64,000 bases of DNA from Paraburkholderia silvatlantica (GTDB taxonomy: Bacteria > Pseudomonadota > Gammaproteobacteria > Burkholderiales > Burkholderiaceae): assembly GCF_003096715.1 (NCBI RefSeq), contig NZ_QEOL01000029.1, positions 56,445-120,444 of the forward strand. Direction: 5' to 3'. Shown here one piece after another: positions 17,142 to 26,091 of this stretch. A program made the position numbers and the translations under genes. The notes below the pieces were generated by a model. It ran no database searches. It was not told the origin of the DNA and saw only the letters and a list, made by a program, of their open reading frames with translations. Each line of letters opens with the position of its first letter. Position 1 is the stretch's first letter.

Positions 17142-17357
17142 CTAGCCGAAGCGGGCATCCAGCCATCGCCTCGCCCAGTTTTCCGCGTAGGCAATCGCAT
17201 CTTCGCGTGCGTCGAAACCCGCGAGATCGCCGCTGGAGTGGACTTCACACTCGCTCCCATCGCTACGGCTGGTGCTGATGCGCGCATGCGCCATATATTC
17301 CCCGTCCGCCCGGCGCGGCGTTGGGTCGATATAAAAACGGTCTGGATCTGAACGCAT
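17142..17357 (-). CDS. small conserved hypothetical, 71 aa
   Basis: Starts at ATG 17357 with GGGAG 8 bases upstream. The sequence has SDPDRFYIDPTP, a central strand-rich part and the ending REDAIAYAENWARRWLD, a pattern common to small Burkholderiaceae proteins of unknown function whose C-terminal helix carries DAIAYAxxWA. No membrane segment or metal motif is visible. Confidence 0.65.
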   Translation of the reverse strand: MRSDPDRFYIDPTPRRADGEYMAHARISTSRSDGSECEVHSSGDLAGFDAREDAIAYAENWARRWLDARFG

Positions 17358-17730
17358 ACTGCTCTCCCTGAATCGCGGTGCGGAATCCAAAGGCCGCCCG
17401 AAACTGCGGCGAGCCGCATTCGTGGTCTGCGATGGAGGGGAGCGGCGCGATCCCTGAGAACTGGCAGCAGGAGGAGCGGCGGGATCGGTCGCAGTCGACG
17501 GATGTTTTCATACTACGCCGACGCCTTCACTTGTACAGAGAAAGTTTCGACCGGCGTTCCTGTGCATTCCGGAACGGTGTGCGCGTCCTGGGTAGGCCCT
17601 TGCGTTGCTCGTCGACGACGTATAGCTCACCGAAACGCATGTGGTTACATGAGATCGGCGTGCTGATCGTGCAGTGGTCGTGTTCATTGCGCCGTTGTAC
17701 TGGCGTTTCCAGTCGGGCATCACTTGCGTG
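17358..17730. other. gap without a supported gene
   Basis: No convincing gene. On the minus strand a frame in 17515-17715 reads HCTISTPISCNHMRFGELYVVDEQ to a stop; it has no good start or ribosome site and I do not recognise it. A TGTAACC on the minus strand near 17649 lacks a CGAA at the right distance. Confidence 0.5.
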
Positions 17731-18408
17731 CTATTCGGCGTCCGCCTTCATTTCACGCAAATGCTTGTAGACCGTCGCGCGCCCCATGCCCAGCACTTTC
17801 GCCACATAATTGGCGGAACTCTTGCCCTTGAACGCGCCTTCGGCGTGCAGCGCCTCGACCAGTTCGCGCCGGTGTTCGCGCGTGAGCGAGTTGAGCGCGA
17901 TCTGCCTCTCGCGCAGCCAGCCGTGCAGAAAGGTGTTGATGCGCTCCTGCCAGTCGTCCCTGAATAGCTCCTCCGGCTGTGCGATCACGCCAGCGCCGCG
18001 CAGGAAGAGGTTGAGCGTGGCCTGCATGTCGTCGAAAGCGGCGATGTTGAAGTTGATACACATGACACCCGCTGCGCGTCCTTCGTCGTCGAACAGCGCC
18101 GTGCTCACGCAACGCATGCGCCGGCCGTCCCAGTTCACCTTCTCGTAGGGACCGAGCAGCTTGTTGCGTGTGGTCTCTTCGACGGCTTCGAGCGCGGAGT
18201 CGTCGCCGATCTCGCGCTTCGAGAGATTGTTCGAGAGGTACGCCACGGTCTGGTCAGAGAGGTCGTGAATCACGACCTCCGCGAACGGGAAGAAGAGGGT
18301 GGTGATGCTGTCCGCCACGTGCGCATAGCGCGCGAGCAGCATGTTGCGCGCGGTCTTCGGGCTGGCGATTTTCTTCACGCGGGTTTTCTCGTCTTCTCGT
18401 TTTGGCAT
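17731..18408 (-). CDS. DauR-like transcriptional regulator (PAS-type + HTH)
   Basis: 225 residues. The N-terminal ~130 residues form the YheO-like PAS domain (LLARYAHVADSITTLFFPFAEVVIHDL, given in part, and CINFNIAAFDDMQ). The C-terminal ~60 residues form the matching helix-turn-helix (REHRRELVEALHAEGAFKGK, SANYVAKVLGMGRATVYKHL). DauR represses the D-arginine catabolic operon of Pseudomonas. Here it follows the ornithine-cyclodeaminase-family gene on the same strand and faces an amino-acid binding-protein/oxidase operon, consistent with control of amino-acid or D-amino-acid catabolism. Confidence 0.85.
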   Translation of the reverse strand: MPKREDEKTRVKKIASPKTARNMLLARYAHVADSITTLFFPFAEVVIHDLSDQTVAYLSNNLSKREIGDDSALEAVEETTRNKLLGPYEKVNWDGRRMRCVSTALFDDEGRAAGVMCINFNIAAFDDMQATLNLFLRGAGVIAQPEELFRDDWQERINTFLHGWLRERQIALNSLTREHRRELVEALHAEGAFKGKSSANYVAKVLGMGRATVYKHLREMKADAE

Positions 18409-18471
18409 CGGACTGGGATGGGGTTACGGCAGAAAGACATCGATGATACTGCCATCAATCGACGCCGCGCA

Positions 18472-19449
18472 TCAACGGGCGTTACGCAGATATTCATACA
18501 GCGCGTTCGCGACGGCCATGTCCTCGAGGCCAAGGCCGATTGAGCGGAAGAATGCATGGCGCGCGTACGCCGGGCGCGGGCATACGCCGTTGACGAGTTC
18601 CGCGAGATCGCCCGCGATCGCATCGGGCGACCAGCCGTGCTCGCGCGCGGCCAGCACCATTTCGCCCGCGCTTTGCGGCGTGGTGTGGCGATAGTCGCAG
18701 TACACGTCGAGCGAGGGCAGCGCGGCCGGATCGAGTTCATGCGCGTGTGCGACGTTGGTGCTGATCGAGGTGATGAGCGCGGGTTTCGTGAGCGTGTCCA
18801 GCGCGAGCACGGGCTTGCCCGACGAGGTGCACAGCATCACCACGTCGGCTTCATGCACGCAGGCTTCGGCCGTGTGCGCCACGCTCGCCCGTGAATCCAG
18901 CGCACGCAGTTCGGCCTGACGCTGTGCGTCGCCGGCGAGCTTTGGCGAAAACACGCGAATGCTGTCCCAGGGGCGAAGCGGCGCGACGTGACGAATATGC
19001 GCCAGCGCGACCGCGCCCGAGCCGATCACGGCAAGACGTTTCGCCTCGCGCGGCGCGAGCTCGTCGACGGCGAGCGCCGTGGTGCCCGCGGTGCGCTCGG
19101 TCGTGAGCAGCGCCGAGTCGCACCACATGAGCGGCTGGCCCGTTTTCATCGACATCAGCGCGGTCCAGGCGGTGATGATGGGCGGCTCGCCTTCGGCGCC
19201 CACGATGTAGGGAGAGAGCTTCGCACCGAACACGCCCGCTTCGGCGAGCACGCCGAGATAGGTGATGAAGTCGCCGGCCTGCTGCGGAAACAGCGTCAGG
19301 GTTTGCGGCGGCTGCACGGCGTCGCCGCGGCCGAGCGAGGCGAACAGGCGAGCCAGTTCGCCCCGCACGTCGAGGCTGGGCAGGGCGGCGCGCACCTGGG
19401 CGGCGTCGACGACGAGCGGCGCGGCGATGGCGTGGGACATCGGGTTCAT
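18472..19449 (-). CDS. ornithine cyclodeaminase / mu-crystallin family protein
   Basis: 325 residues from ATG 19449, with GGAG 8 bases upstream. The Rossmann motif VIGSGAVALAHIRHVA, the earlier substrate-loop region LMWCDSALLTTERTAGTTALA, and the C-terminal DYRHTTPQSAGEM are present. The family includes ornithine cyclodeaminase, alanine dehydrogenases and delta-1-pyrroline-2-carboxylate/imino-acid reductases, such as DauB in D-arginine catabolism. The DauR-like neighbour makes an imino-acid reductase or deaminase role plausible; sequence alone cannot choose. The regulator gene begins 63 bases after its end. Confidence 0.87.
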   Translation of the reverse strand: MNPMSHAIAAPLVVDAAQVRAALPSLDVRGELARLFASLGRGDAVQPPQTLTLFPQQAGDFITYLGVLAEAGVFGAKLSPYIVGAEGEPPIITAWTALMSMKTGQPLMWCDSALLTTERTAGTTALAVDELAPREAKRLAVIGSGAVALAHIRHVAPLRPWDSIRVFSPKLAGDAQRQAELRALDSRASVAHTAEACVHEADVVMLCTSSGKPVLALDTLTKPALITSISTNVAHAHELDPAALPSLDVYCDYRHTTPQSAGEMVLAAREHGWSPDAIAGDLAELVNGVCPRPAYARHAFFRSIGLGLEDMAVANALYEYLRNAR

Positions 19450-19472
19450 GTTGGGGCTCCGGAGTCGCGATG

Positions 19473-19517
19473 TAGACATTTTTGTCCATTCTAGACTTTA
19501 TTTTTATTTTTCGTCTA
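19473..19517. promoter_or_regulatory. AT-rich divergent control region with inverted TAGAC/GTCTA elements
   Basis: Between the cyclodeaminase and binding-protein genes lie TAGACATTTTTGTC (19473-19486, internally palindromic GAC-N6-GTC) and TAGAC (19492-19496) with GTCTA (19513-19517) separated by 16 bases. These are good candidates for the operator of the DauR-like regulator; the assignment is inference. Confidence 0.5.
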
Positions 19518-19608
19518 TATTCCTCCTGCGGCCGCGGCCCGCGTAAGCGGGCGCCGCACGAAGCGCAGCACACTTGAACAGACACTTATTACGAATTGGG
19601 TGACGACG

Positions 19609-20406
19609 ATGAACAGGAAGATGATTCGCTTTGCGGCTGCGGCCAGCCTTGCATGCCTCGCAGGCGTGAGCGCGGGCGCCGCGCACGCGCAGGACCCGAA
19701 AACGCTGCGCTTCGGCGTGGAGGCGTCTTATCCGCCGTTCGAGAGCAAGACGCCTGCGGGCGATCTGCAAGGCTTCGACATCGATATCGGCAACGCGGTG
19801 TGCCAGAAGCTGCAGATGAAGTGCGTATGGGTGGAGAACAGTTTTGACGGCCTGATCGCCGCGCTCGAGGCGCGCAAGTTCGACGTCATCAACTCGGCCA
19901 TGAACATCACCGAGAAGCGGCGTCAGCAAATCGCCTTCACCCCCGCTATCTACGTGATGCCGATCCAGATGGTCGCCAGGCGCGGCTCGGGCCTGCAGCC
20001 CACGCCCGCGAGCCTGAAGGGCAAGTCGATTGGCGTGCTGCAAGGCTCGACGCAGGAAGATTACGTGCGCAAGCACTGGGGCACGCAGGGCGTGAACGTC
20101 GTCACCTACGAGAACCAGGACCAGATTTTCGCGGACCTCGCGGCCGGGCGCCTGGACGGCGCGGTGCAGGAAGTGCAGACCGCCACCGACGGCTTCCTCT
20201 CGAAACCGCAGGGCAAGGGCTTCGAATTCGCGGGCGCGCCGCTCAGGGATCCGGTCACGCTCGGCGAAGGCACGGGCTTCGGCATGCGCAAGGACGACGC
20301 GGCGCTCAAGGCGAAGGTGGTGGCCGCGATCGATTCGCTGCGTCAGGACGGAACGCTCTCGAAGCTGTCGATGAAGTATTTCGGCCGCGATATCGTCGCG
20401 AAGTGA
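19609..20406 (+). CDS. amino-acid ABC transporter substrate-binding protein (family 3)
   Basis: 265 residues with a Sec signal ending AAHAQD near residue 28. The mature part has the basic-amino-acid binding layout: LRFGVEASYPPFESKTPAGDLQGFDIDI (given in part), ALEARKFDVINSAMNITEKRR, YENQDQIFADLAAGRLDGAVQE and the ending DGTLSKLSMKYFGRDI. It resembles ArgT/HisJ-type proteins for Arg, Lys or Orn. A GTG three codons earlier is also possible. It is followed 31 bases later by the DadA-like oxidase; no permease or ATPase is nearby, so it must share a transporter encoded elsewhere. Confidence 0.9.
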   Translation: MNRKMIRFAAAASLACLAGVSAGAAHAQDPKTLRFGVEASYPPFESKTPAGDLQGFDIDIGNAVCQKLQMKCVWVENSFDGLIAALEARKFDVINSAMNITEKRRQQIAFTPAIYVMPIQMVARRGSGLQPTPASLKGKSIGVLQGSTQEDYVRKHWGTQGVNVVTYENQDQIFADLAAGRLDGAVQEVQTATDGFLSKPQGKGFEFAGAPLRDPVTLGEGTGFGMRKDDAALKAKVVAAIDSLRQDGTLSKLSMKYFGRDIVAK

Positions 20407-20437
20407 GATCGATCACTTCGGCATCCAGAGCACATTC

Positions 20438-21682
20438 ATGAACAAGAGTGCGATCGTTCTCGGGGCAGGAATCGTGGGCGTGAGCGTCGCGCTGCATCTG
20501 CAGGCGCGCGGCGTGCAGGTCACGCTCGTCGACCGGCGCGGGCCGGGCGAGGAAACGAGCCATGGCAACGCGGGGCTGATCGAGTCGTCGTCGGTGGTGC
20601 CTTATGGCTTTCCGCGCGACTGGCGCACATTGCTGCGCCTCGTACGCAACGACTCGACCGTGTTGCGCTACGACGTGCGTTCGTTGCCCGCCTACGCACG
20701 CTGGCTCGCGACGTTCTGGCGCGAGTCGTCGCCTGCGCGCCTCGCGCACGCCGCGCGAGACATGCTGCCGCTCATCGAGCGCAGCGTGGCAGAGCACGAC
20801 GCAATGATCGCGCGTGCGGGCTTGCGAGAAATCGTGCGGCCCGTCGGCTGGCTCGAAGCGTGGCGTTCGCCCGCCGGCTTCGAGAGCGAAATGCGCACGG
20901 CGCAGGACGTGGCCGACGCACACGGCCTCCATGTGCGGATGTTCGACGCGCCGGGCCTGCTCGCACTGGAGCCTTCGCTCAACGAGGGCTATGCGGGCGC
21001 GATTCACTGGATCGATCCCGCGAGCGTGGCGGATCCCGGCGCGTTGACGAAGGGCTATGCGCGACTGTTCCTGCGTGAAGGCGGTGCATTGGCACGGGGC
21101 GACGCGCGCACGCTGATGCCCGACGGCAAGGGCTGGCGAGTGCAGACCGACGAAGGACCGTTGAGCGCCGAGCTTGTGGTCGTGGCGCTCGGACCATGGT
21201 CGGATCTCGTGACACGGCCGCTCGGCTACCGCGTGCCGCTCATGGTCAAGCGCGGCTATCACATGCACTACGCGGGCGAGGCGCGTGCGCCGCTCGGGCG
21301 TCCGGTGGTGGATATCGAAGGCGGTTACGTCGTCGCGCCGATGCGTCGCGGCTTGCGTCTCACCACGGGCGTAGAACTCGCCACGCGCGAGCGGCCACCC
21401 AACTACACGCAGCTCGATGCGGCCGAGCGCGAGGCGCGTCCCGTGTTCGGCCTCGGCGCGCGGCTAGACGAAACACCGTGGATGGGCCTGCGCCCCTGCA
21501 CGCCCGACATGCGCCCGCTGCTTGGGCCTGCGCCGCGCCATGCGGGGCTGTGGTTCGCGTTCGGTCACAACCATCATGGACTCACGCTCGGGCCGGTCAC
21601 GGCGCGCCTCGTTGCCGAACAAATCGTCGGCGAAACGCCGTTCGTCGATCCCACGCCGTATTTGCCCGCGCGATTTGGCTGA
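20438..21682 (+). CDS. FAD-dependent oxidoreductase, D-amino-acid dehydrogenase (DadA) type
   Basis: 414 residues. The N-terminal FAD dinucleotide motif is VLGAGIVGVSVALHLQARG, followed by VDRRGPGEETSHGNAGLIE, and the C-terminal half has GLRPCTPDMRPLLGP and FAFGHNHHGLTLGP, the arrangement seen in DadA and related amine oxidases. The family oxidises D-amino acids to keto or imino acids and passes electrons to the quinone pool. The context (binding protein upstream, imino-acid-reductase-family gene divergent, DauR-like regulator) supports a role in D-amino-acid use. Confidence 0.88.
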   Translation: MNKSAIVLGAGIVGVSVALHLQARGVQVTLVDRRGPGEETSHGNAGLIESSSVVPYGFPRDWRTLLRLVRNDSTVLRYDVRSLPAYARWLATFWRESSPARLAHAARDMLPLIERSVAEHDAMIARAGLREIVRPVGWLEAWRSPAGFESEMRTAQDVADAHGLHVRMFDAPGLLALEPSLNEGYAGAIHWIDPASVADPGALTKGYARLFLREGGALARGDARTLMPDGKGWRVQTDEGPLSAELVVVALGPWSDLVTRPLGYRVPLMVKRGYHMHYAGEARAPLGRPVVDIEGGYVVAPMRRGLRLTTGVELATRERPPNYTQLDAAEREARPVFGLGARLDETPWMGLRPCTPDMRPLLGPAPRHAGLWFAFGHNHHGLTLGPVTARLVAEQIVGETPFVDPTPYLPARFG

Positions 21683-21711
21683 GACACGCGCGTCGGACCG
21701 GTAGCCTCCCG

Positions 21712-21741
21712 GATCGCGGCGACTACATGGTCGCCGCGATC
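21712..21741. terminator. 12-bp perfect hairpin between convergent genes
   Basis: GATCGCGGCGAC and GTCGCCGCGATC flank a 6-base loop, just downstream of the oxidase stop and facing the decayed receiver gene. No U-tract follows, but the stem and convergent position suggest a bidirectional terminator. Confidence 0.55.
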
Positions 21742-21808
21742 GACCGCCTCCAGTTACACGATAGATCGGCCCGGCCGCGCTTGCTCAATCTCCTGACTGC
21801 GCGCCGGA

Positions 21809-22104
21809 TCAGACTTCCATCGCCAGCAACTGATGCTGACGCGTTTCGCGCTCGGTCCACTGCGCAATCGCCTCACGCAGCGTCTCGCGTACCGTTTCTA
21901 TCCGCAGCTGACCGGCATGCGGAAGTCGGTCACCAGGACTGCGATGTCCGGTCCATGCTCCTCGAATATGTCGATCGCTTCGTCCGCGTTGCGCGCGAGA
22001 TGAACCGGGTAGAGCCCCTGTACGGCGCGCGCGAAGTAAGTGCGAGACATCTCGTCGTCGTCAACGAAAAGAATGGAGAACGGCTTATGCATGGCGCTTG
22101 TCAT
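21809..22104 (-). pseudogene. response-regulator receiver domain, internally deleted and frameshifted
   Basis: The ATG at 22104 overlaps the stop of the GGDEF-EAL gene (ATGA). The product begins as a receiver domain: FSILFVDDDEMSR (acidic pair), then VLVTDFRMP, where the phospho-acceptor Asp should lie, and then hits a TAG. One base out of frame the sequence continues QLRIETVRETLREAIAQW to RQHQLLAMEV and a stop at 21809, which reads like the C-terminal helix of the same kind of protein. The middle of the receiver (beta-4 to alpha-5) is missing, so the gene is broken by a deletion. Confidence 0.7.
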
Positions 22105-24023
22105 TGCATTTTCAGCGTATCAACGGTGTGTGGACCACGATCCGGGGCAGGCGGCATATTTACAGCAAGCGAAGGCCGCGGCAGCGGTCCGCCGTCGGAG
22201 AGCACACGTGTGATGCACCCGGCATCGAGCGGCCGGCTGAAACGGAATCCCTGTGCTTCCACGCAACCGAGAGCGAGCAGGAATTCCTGCTGGGCGAGCG
22301 TCTCCACACCTTCGGCGATGACGGCTAAACCGAGCGCCTGCGCAAGCGTAACGATCGCCTTCACGATCGCACCAGTGTCCGTTTCCCCGATGCCATGCAC
22401 GAAGGCACGGTCGATCTTGATGCGATCGACCGGCAGCGTGCGCAATTGACTGAGGCTCGAGTAGCCCATGCCGAAATCGTCGATTGCAATACGGATACCC
22501 GCCCGGCGAAATTCGTGAAGGCGGCGCGCGGCGATCTCCGGTTGCTTCATCAACGCAGTCTCGGTGACTTCGAGTTCGAGCATCGTCGGATCGACGCCCG
22601 TTTCCTGCAGGATGGTTTGAAATGCCTCGACAATATCCGTGCGTTGCAACTGGAGCGGTGACAGATTGACCGATATGCGCACCGGCGCAATACCCATGTG
22701 CATCCAAAGCGCCGACTGACGGCAAGCCTCATGCAGCACCCACTCGCCGAGTATTGCGACAAATCCCGATGCTTCCGCCATCGGGACGAATCCGGCGGGG
22801 TCGATCTCGCCGTAAATCTCATCGTGCCAACGGACAAGTGCTTCGACGCCAAGCACGTGGCCGTTGCGCATGTCGACCTGTGGCTGGTAGTGCACGCGCA
22901 GCGAGCCTGTTTCGATCGCCTTTCTGAGACGTGCCGAAAGGACGAGCTTTGCGTCGGCGTCTTCGCGCATTTCAGGTCGGTAGCGATCCCAGCAATTGCG
23001 ACCACGGCTCTTGGCCGCGTACATCGCCATGTCTGCGCACGAAATCAGCGTTTCCACATTGTCTCCATCCGCTGGAAACACACTGATGCCGACGCTCGCG
23101 CTCACCACGAGTTCATTCCCGCCGACCAGCACTGGCTTCGCGATCGCCGCAAGCACGGCATCGGGAAGATCGAAGTGCGTGTCGTCCCGCCCGCGCGGCG
23201 CAACGATCATGAACTCGTCGCCGCCGTAGCGACCGAGAACGTCGCCCGCGCGGGCACAGGCCCGCAGACGTCCGGCAACTTCGACGAGCAGCTGATCGCC
23301 GACGCTGTGCCCGAGCGCGTCGTTGACGGTCTTGAACGTGTCCAGGTCGAGGAAAACGACATAGACGGATTCGCCGTGGCGGGCGGTGTCAGTAAGGAGT
23401 GCCTGCAATCGTGCGCCAAGCGCGGCACGATTCGCGAGCCCGGTCAGGCGGTCGCACTCGCTGAGTTCGCGCAATCGGCGCGAACGGTCGAGAAGCCTGA
23501 CCGACACGTCATGAGTCGTTTTGGCGAAAAGGAGTGGATAGATGAAGACGATGGGCAGCCAAACCGGCGCGATCCGTACATCCAGCGGCGTTGTGGCGAT
23601 GCCGAAGATTGCCGCCCCGGCGATCAGGCCCGCAGCACTCGCGCCCATCCCGGCGACGAAGACCGGCCAACCACCAACCGCCATCGTGTCGAGCGCAAAC
23701 ATCAACAGGATGACGACGGTTGCGACAGGCTCGAAATGAACCGCGGCGGTCAGCCAGGCGCCGAACGCCGAGTCGAAGAGCAGGTTCCATTGCTCTTTGC
23801 GGAGTACGTCGTCAGTGACAGTGCGTACCCGCGAATAGGCGACATGCGGCCAGATGAGACAGATGGCAAGGACGCCGGCGAAGAGCAGCGACGGCGCATG
23901 TTGCACGTGCAGCAAGGAGAGGACGGGTATGGAGCCGATCGCGTAGCCGAGGACCCTGAGAACATAAATGCGGCGCAAAAGGCCGGCGGTCCAGAACTTG
24001 TCGCCCTTGGCGGACGTGAGCAC
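22101..24023 (-). CDS. MASE2-GGDEF-EAL cyclic-di-GMP protein
   Basis: 640 residues. Residues ~15-165 form the MASE2 membrane sensor (LRRIYVLRVLGYAIGS, ICLIWPHVAYSRVR) with several membrane helices. Residues ~185-350 form a GGDEF domain with an intact GRYGGDEF active site and a possible inhibitory RxxD site (RAGD) five residues before it. Residues ~370-615 form an EAL domain with GVEALVRW and IDDFGMGYSSLSQL; the loop-6 Thr is replaced by Met. Both active sites therefore look usable, and the direction of net activity cannot be predicted. Its stop overlaps the start of the broken receiver gene, which it formerly accompanied as an operon. Confidence 0.93.
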   Translation of the reverse strand: MLTSAKGDKFWTAGLLRRIYVLRVLGYAIGSIPVLSLLHVQHAPSLLFAGVLAICLIWPHVAYSRVRTVTDDVLRKEQWNLLFDSAFGAWLTAAVHFEPVATVVILLMFALDTMAVGGWPVFVAGMGASAAGLIAGAAIFGIATTPLDVRIAPVWLPIVFIYPLLFAKTTHDVSVRLLDRSRRLRELSECDRLTGLANRAALGARLQALLTDTARHGESVYVVFLDLDTFKTVNDALGHSVGDQLLVEVAGRLRACARAGDVLGRYGGDEFMIVAPRGRDDTHFDLPDAVLAAIAKPVLVGGNELVVSASVGISVFPADGDNVETLISCADMAMYAAKSRGRNCWDRYRPEMREDADAKLVLSARLRKAIETGSLRVHYQPQVDMRNGHVLGVEALVRWHDEIYGEIDPAGFVPMAEASGFVAILGEWVLHEACRQSALWMHMGIAPVRISVNLSPLQLQRTDIVEAFQTILQETGVDPTMLELEVTETALMKQPEIAARRLHEFRRAGIRIAIDDFGMGYSSLSQLRTLPVDRIKIDRAFVHGIGETDTGAIVKAIVTLAQALGLAVIAEGVETLAQQEFLLALGCVEAQGFRFSRPLDAGCITRVLSDGGPLPRPSLAVNMPPAPDRGPHTVDTLKMQ

Positions 24024-24294
24024 GACGTCTCCCCCGATTCAGATCATATGATTTCATGAGCATAGACCAGATCGGACTCCAGGATGCGGAGAACGCATTC
24101 CGACGCCGGGGCGACCCGAAGCGGCGCCGACCTCATCCGGTTTCAGCCCGACCTTCGCGCTATGTGCGCATCCGCACCACGGAGTTTTCCCAGTATCTGG
24201 AAAATCCGCTTGCGTTCCGTCGCGGAACTTCTAGACTGACAACTTGCGATTCGAGCCGCGATCCCATTAACTAGCCGCACTGCACGGAGTGCTC

Positions 24295-24654
24295 ATGCGA
24301 CTGACCATCCTGATCAATGGTTCTGACCCGGCAGTCAATCACGAATTCGCCCTCGTGTGGATCGATCTCGACCAGAAACGCTGGTCGCGCGAGTCACATG
24401 AAGGAATCAACCTGCCTTCGTGGGGCGGTGTTCGCGCCGGAGGCGATGAAACGGTCCTATGCGCTCCGCAAACCGATGCACCGCTTTGCATCATGCGCGG
24501 TCTCAGTCTGAACGAGCGGCAGGAAGTCCACGCGAGCCATGGCGATGCGAGCTGGCCGGACGGCAGCGCGTGCAACGAAGCAGCGTGGCAGTGGCGGTTG
24601 CAGGCTGTTGACCGTAAATCGGTGCGCGCCGCGGATTCGCTGTTTGCCTGCTAG
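24295..24654 (+). CDS. DUF3564-like small protein
   Basis: 119 residues. The sequence MRLTILINGSDPAVNHEFAL, WIDLDQKRWSRESHEGI, LPSWG, and later CIMRGLSL and WQWRLQAVDR has the pattern I recall for DUF3564, a Burkholderiaceae-restricted family of unknown function. No signal peptide or membrane segment. It is preceded by a short palindrome GTTCCG-TCG-CGGAAC (24214-24228) that could be an operator. Confidence 0.7.
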   Translation: MRLTILINGSDPAVNHEFALVWIDLDQKRWSRESHEGINLPSWGGVRAGGDETVLCAPQTDAPLCIMRGLSLNERQEVHASHGDASWPDGSACNEAAWQWRLQAVDRKSVRAADSLFAC

Positions 24655-24692
24655 CCGTTCGCAAGACGGCTGCGTGAGTCATCGCTGCGCCA

Positions 24693-24950
24693 TTACTCCT
24701 TCAATGTCGCGAGTAGCCGGTCGATTTCTTCGAACTGGCTTTTCGATAATTGGTGAATTTGCATGATTTCCTGCAAGCGCTTTCGCCAATAAGCCGGCGG
24801 CAAACGCGACTCGTTCAGGTCCTCCGCAGACAATCGCTGAATCACGGATTTGATGTGCAGGATATCGCCGTGAGCGACTTGCGACGACCAGGCACCCGAC
24901 TTTCTCGGTTGCCCGCAACCGCCCAAACCTTTTTCTGACACTGTTCCCAT
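24693..24950 (-). CDS. small conserved hypothetical, 85 aa
   Basis: From ATG 24950 the product has a variable N-terminus and a conserved-looking helical C-terminal half (SVIQRLSAEDLNESRLPPAYW, given in part, then RKRLQEIMQIHQLSKSQF). I know similar ~80-residue proteins in Burkholderia but no function. Earlier start codons to 25049 exist without ribosome sites. Convergent with the DUF3564-like gene. Confidence 0.6.
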   Translation of the reverse strand: MGTVSEKGLGGCGQPRKSGAWSSQVAHGDILHIKSVIQRLSAEDLNESRLPPAYWRKRLQEIMQIHQLSKSQFEEIDRLLATLKE

Positions 24951-25083
24951 CTTTATTTGCCGTCGAATATGGCGCCGCGCATGCATGCCCCGAGCGCACC
25001 GCCGGCCGTGCGGCCTCCTGTTGTCATTTACCTGGGTAAGGCACGCCACGAATCAGGCGTACTGTATGCCGAATCCATATTTT

Positions 25084-25110
25084 GTTCGGCTAGGCCGAAC
25101 GCGGTTCGGC
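25084..25110. promoter_or_regulatory. palindromic operator upstream of the IclR-type gene
   Basis: GTTCGGC-TAG-GCCGAAC (25084-25100) is a perfect 7-bp inverted repeat, followed by a third GTTCGGC copy at 25104-25110. It lies ~105 bases before the regulator start. IclR-family regulators bind such repeats and commonly regulate themselves (inference). Confidence 0.55.
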
Positions 25111-25213
25111 GGCTCATTTATGGTAGTTTCCACCTTGATGACTGTCAATATTGGCAGCGCTAAGCTGGCTGAAACGCTCGACCGCCCGCTAGCGGACAAG
25201 AGACGAAATACAA

Positions 25214-26020
25214 ATGACACAAACGGACCAAACCATTGGGGAGCGCAACGCGCTTCGTAGCGTCAGCCGGGCGCTCGATGTCCTGGAGACGCTGGGGGGC
25301 AGCGATAACGAGGGGCTTACCGTTGCCGAGATTGCGACGGCAATCGGCGTGTCGAAGAGCACGGCGTTCGACTTGTTGCAGACCTTGCTCGCCCGTCACT
25401 ACGTCACCGATGTACGCCTCGGCGGCTCACGGCGCTATCGGCTCGGCTTTGCGCTCGTGCACCTCGGCGACCGGGCGGCGGCAGACGTCGACATATCCCA
25501 GCTTGCGATGCCGGTTCTGCGCGAGCTGACCGACACGACCGGCCTCACATCCCGGCTTGCGGTGCTCGACGACAACGGCTATGCAGTCGCAATCAGCCGC
25601 GTCGAGGCGCCGGGCATCGTGCGCATCGCATCCGCCCTCGGACAACGCGAACTCCCGCATTGCTCGGCGCTCGGCAAATCCCTGCTCGCGCTATTGCCGC
25701 CGGCGCGGGTCGTCAAGCTGCTGGCCCATACCGGCATGCCGCGCCGCACGGAGTACACCCGCCTGACACCCGCGGAGCTGATGAAGGATCTGATCCTCGT
25801 TGCCGAGCGCGGCTACGCATTCGACGACGAAGAGGACAATCCAGGCGTGGTTTGCGTCGGCGCCGCAATTACGAACCGCGACGGCGAAGGCGTGGCTGCA
25901 ATCAGCGTGACGACGCTCAAGAACGGACTGGAAGACGACGACCTGCACGCGTTGGGACGCACGCTGCGTACGCATGCGGCGCGCATCAGCCGGATGCTCG
26001 GCGCACAGGTTGACCCGTAA
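25214..26020 (+). CDS. IclR-family transcriptional regulator
   Basis: 268 residues. The N-terminal winged helix-turn-helix is visible as LTVAEIATAIGVSKSTAFDLL within residues ~20-75 (given in part). The C-terminal effector domain has HCSALGKSLLALLP, DEEDNPGVVCVGAAI and a terminal helix RTHAARISRMLG, the normal IclR layout and length. It lies 71 bases upstream of an amino-acid-type permease gene in the same direction and probably regulates the transport genes. Confidence 0.92.
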   Translation: MTQTDQTIGERNALRSVSRALDVLETLGGSDNEGLTVAEIATAIGVSKSTAFDLLQTLLARHYVTDVRLGGSRRYRLGFALVHLGDRAAADVDISQLAMPVLRELTDTTGLTSRLAVLDDNGYAVAISRVEAPGIVRIASALGQRELPHCSALGKSLLALLPPARVVKLLAHTGMPRRTEYTRLTPAELMKDLILVAERGYAFDDEEDNPGVVCVGAAITNRDGEGVAAISVTTLKNGLEDDDLHALGRTLRTHAARISRMLGAQVDP

Positions 26021-26091
26021 CGCGGCGCGGCGAGCCAGCGTGCATCTTCCAGGCGGATCACCGGTGCCCCCCGCGACGGGGCGAGGACCTC

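Noticed and set aside
17630..17649. TGTAACC on the minus strand near 17649
   Set aside because: No CGAA 16 bases downstream and no gene at the right distance.
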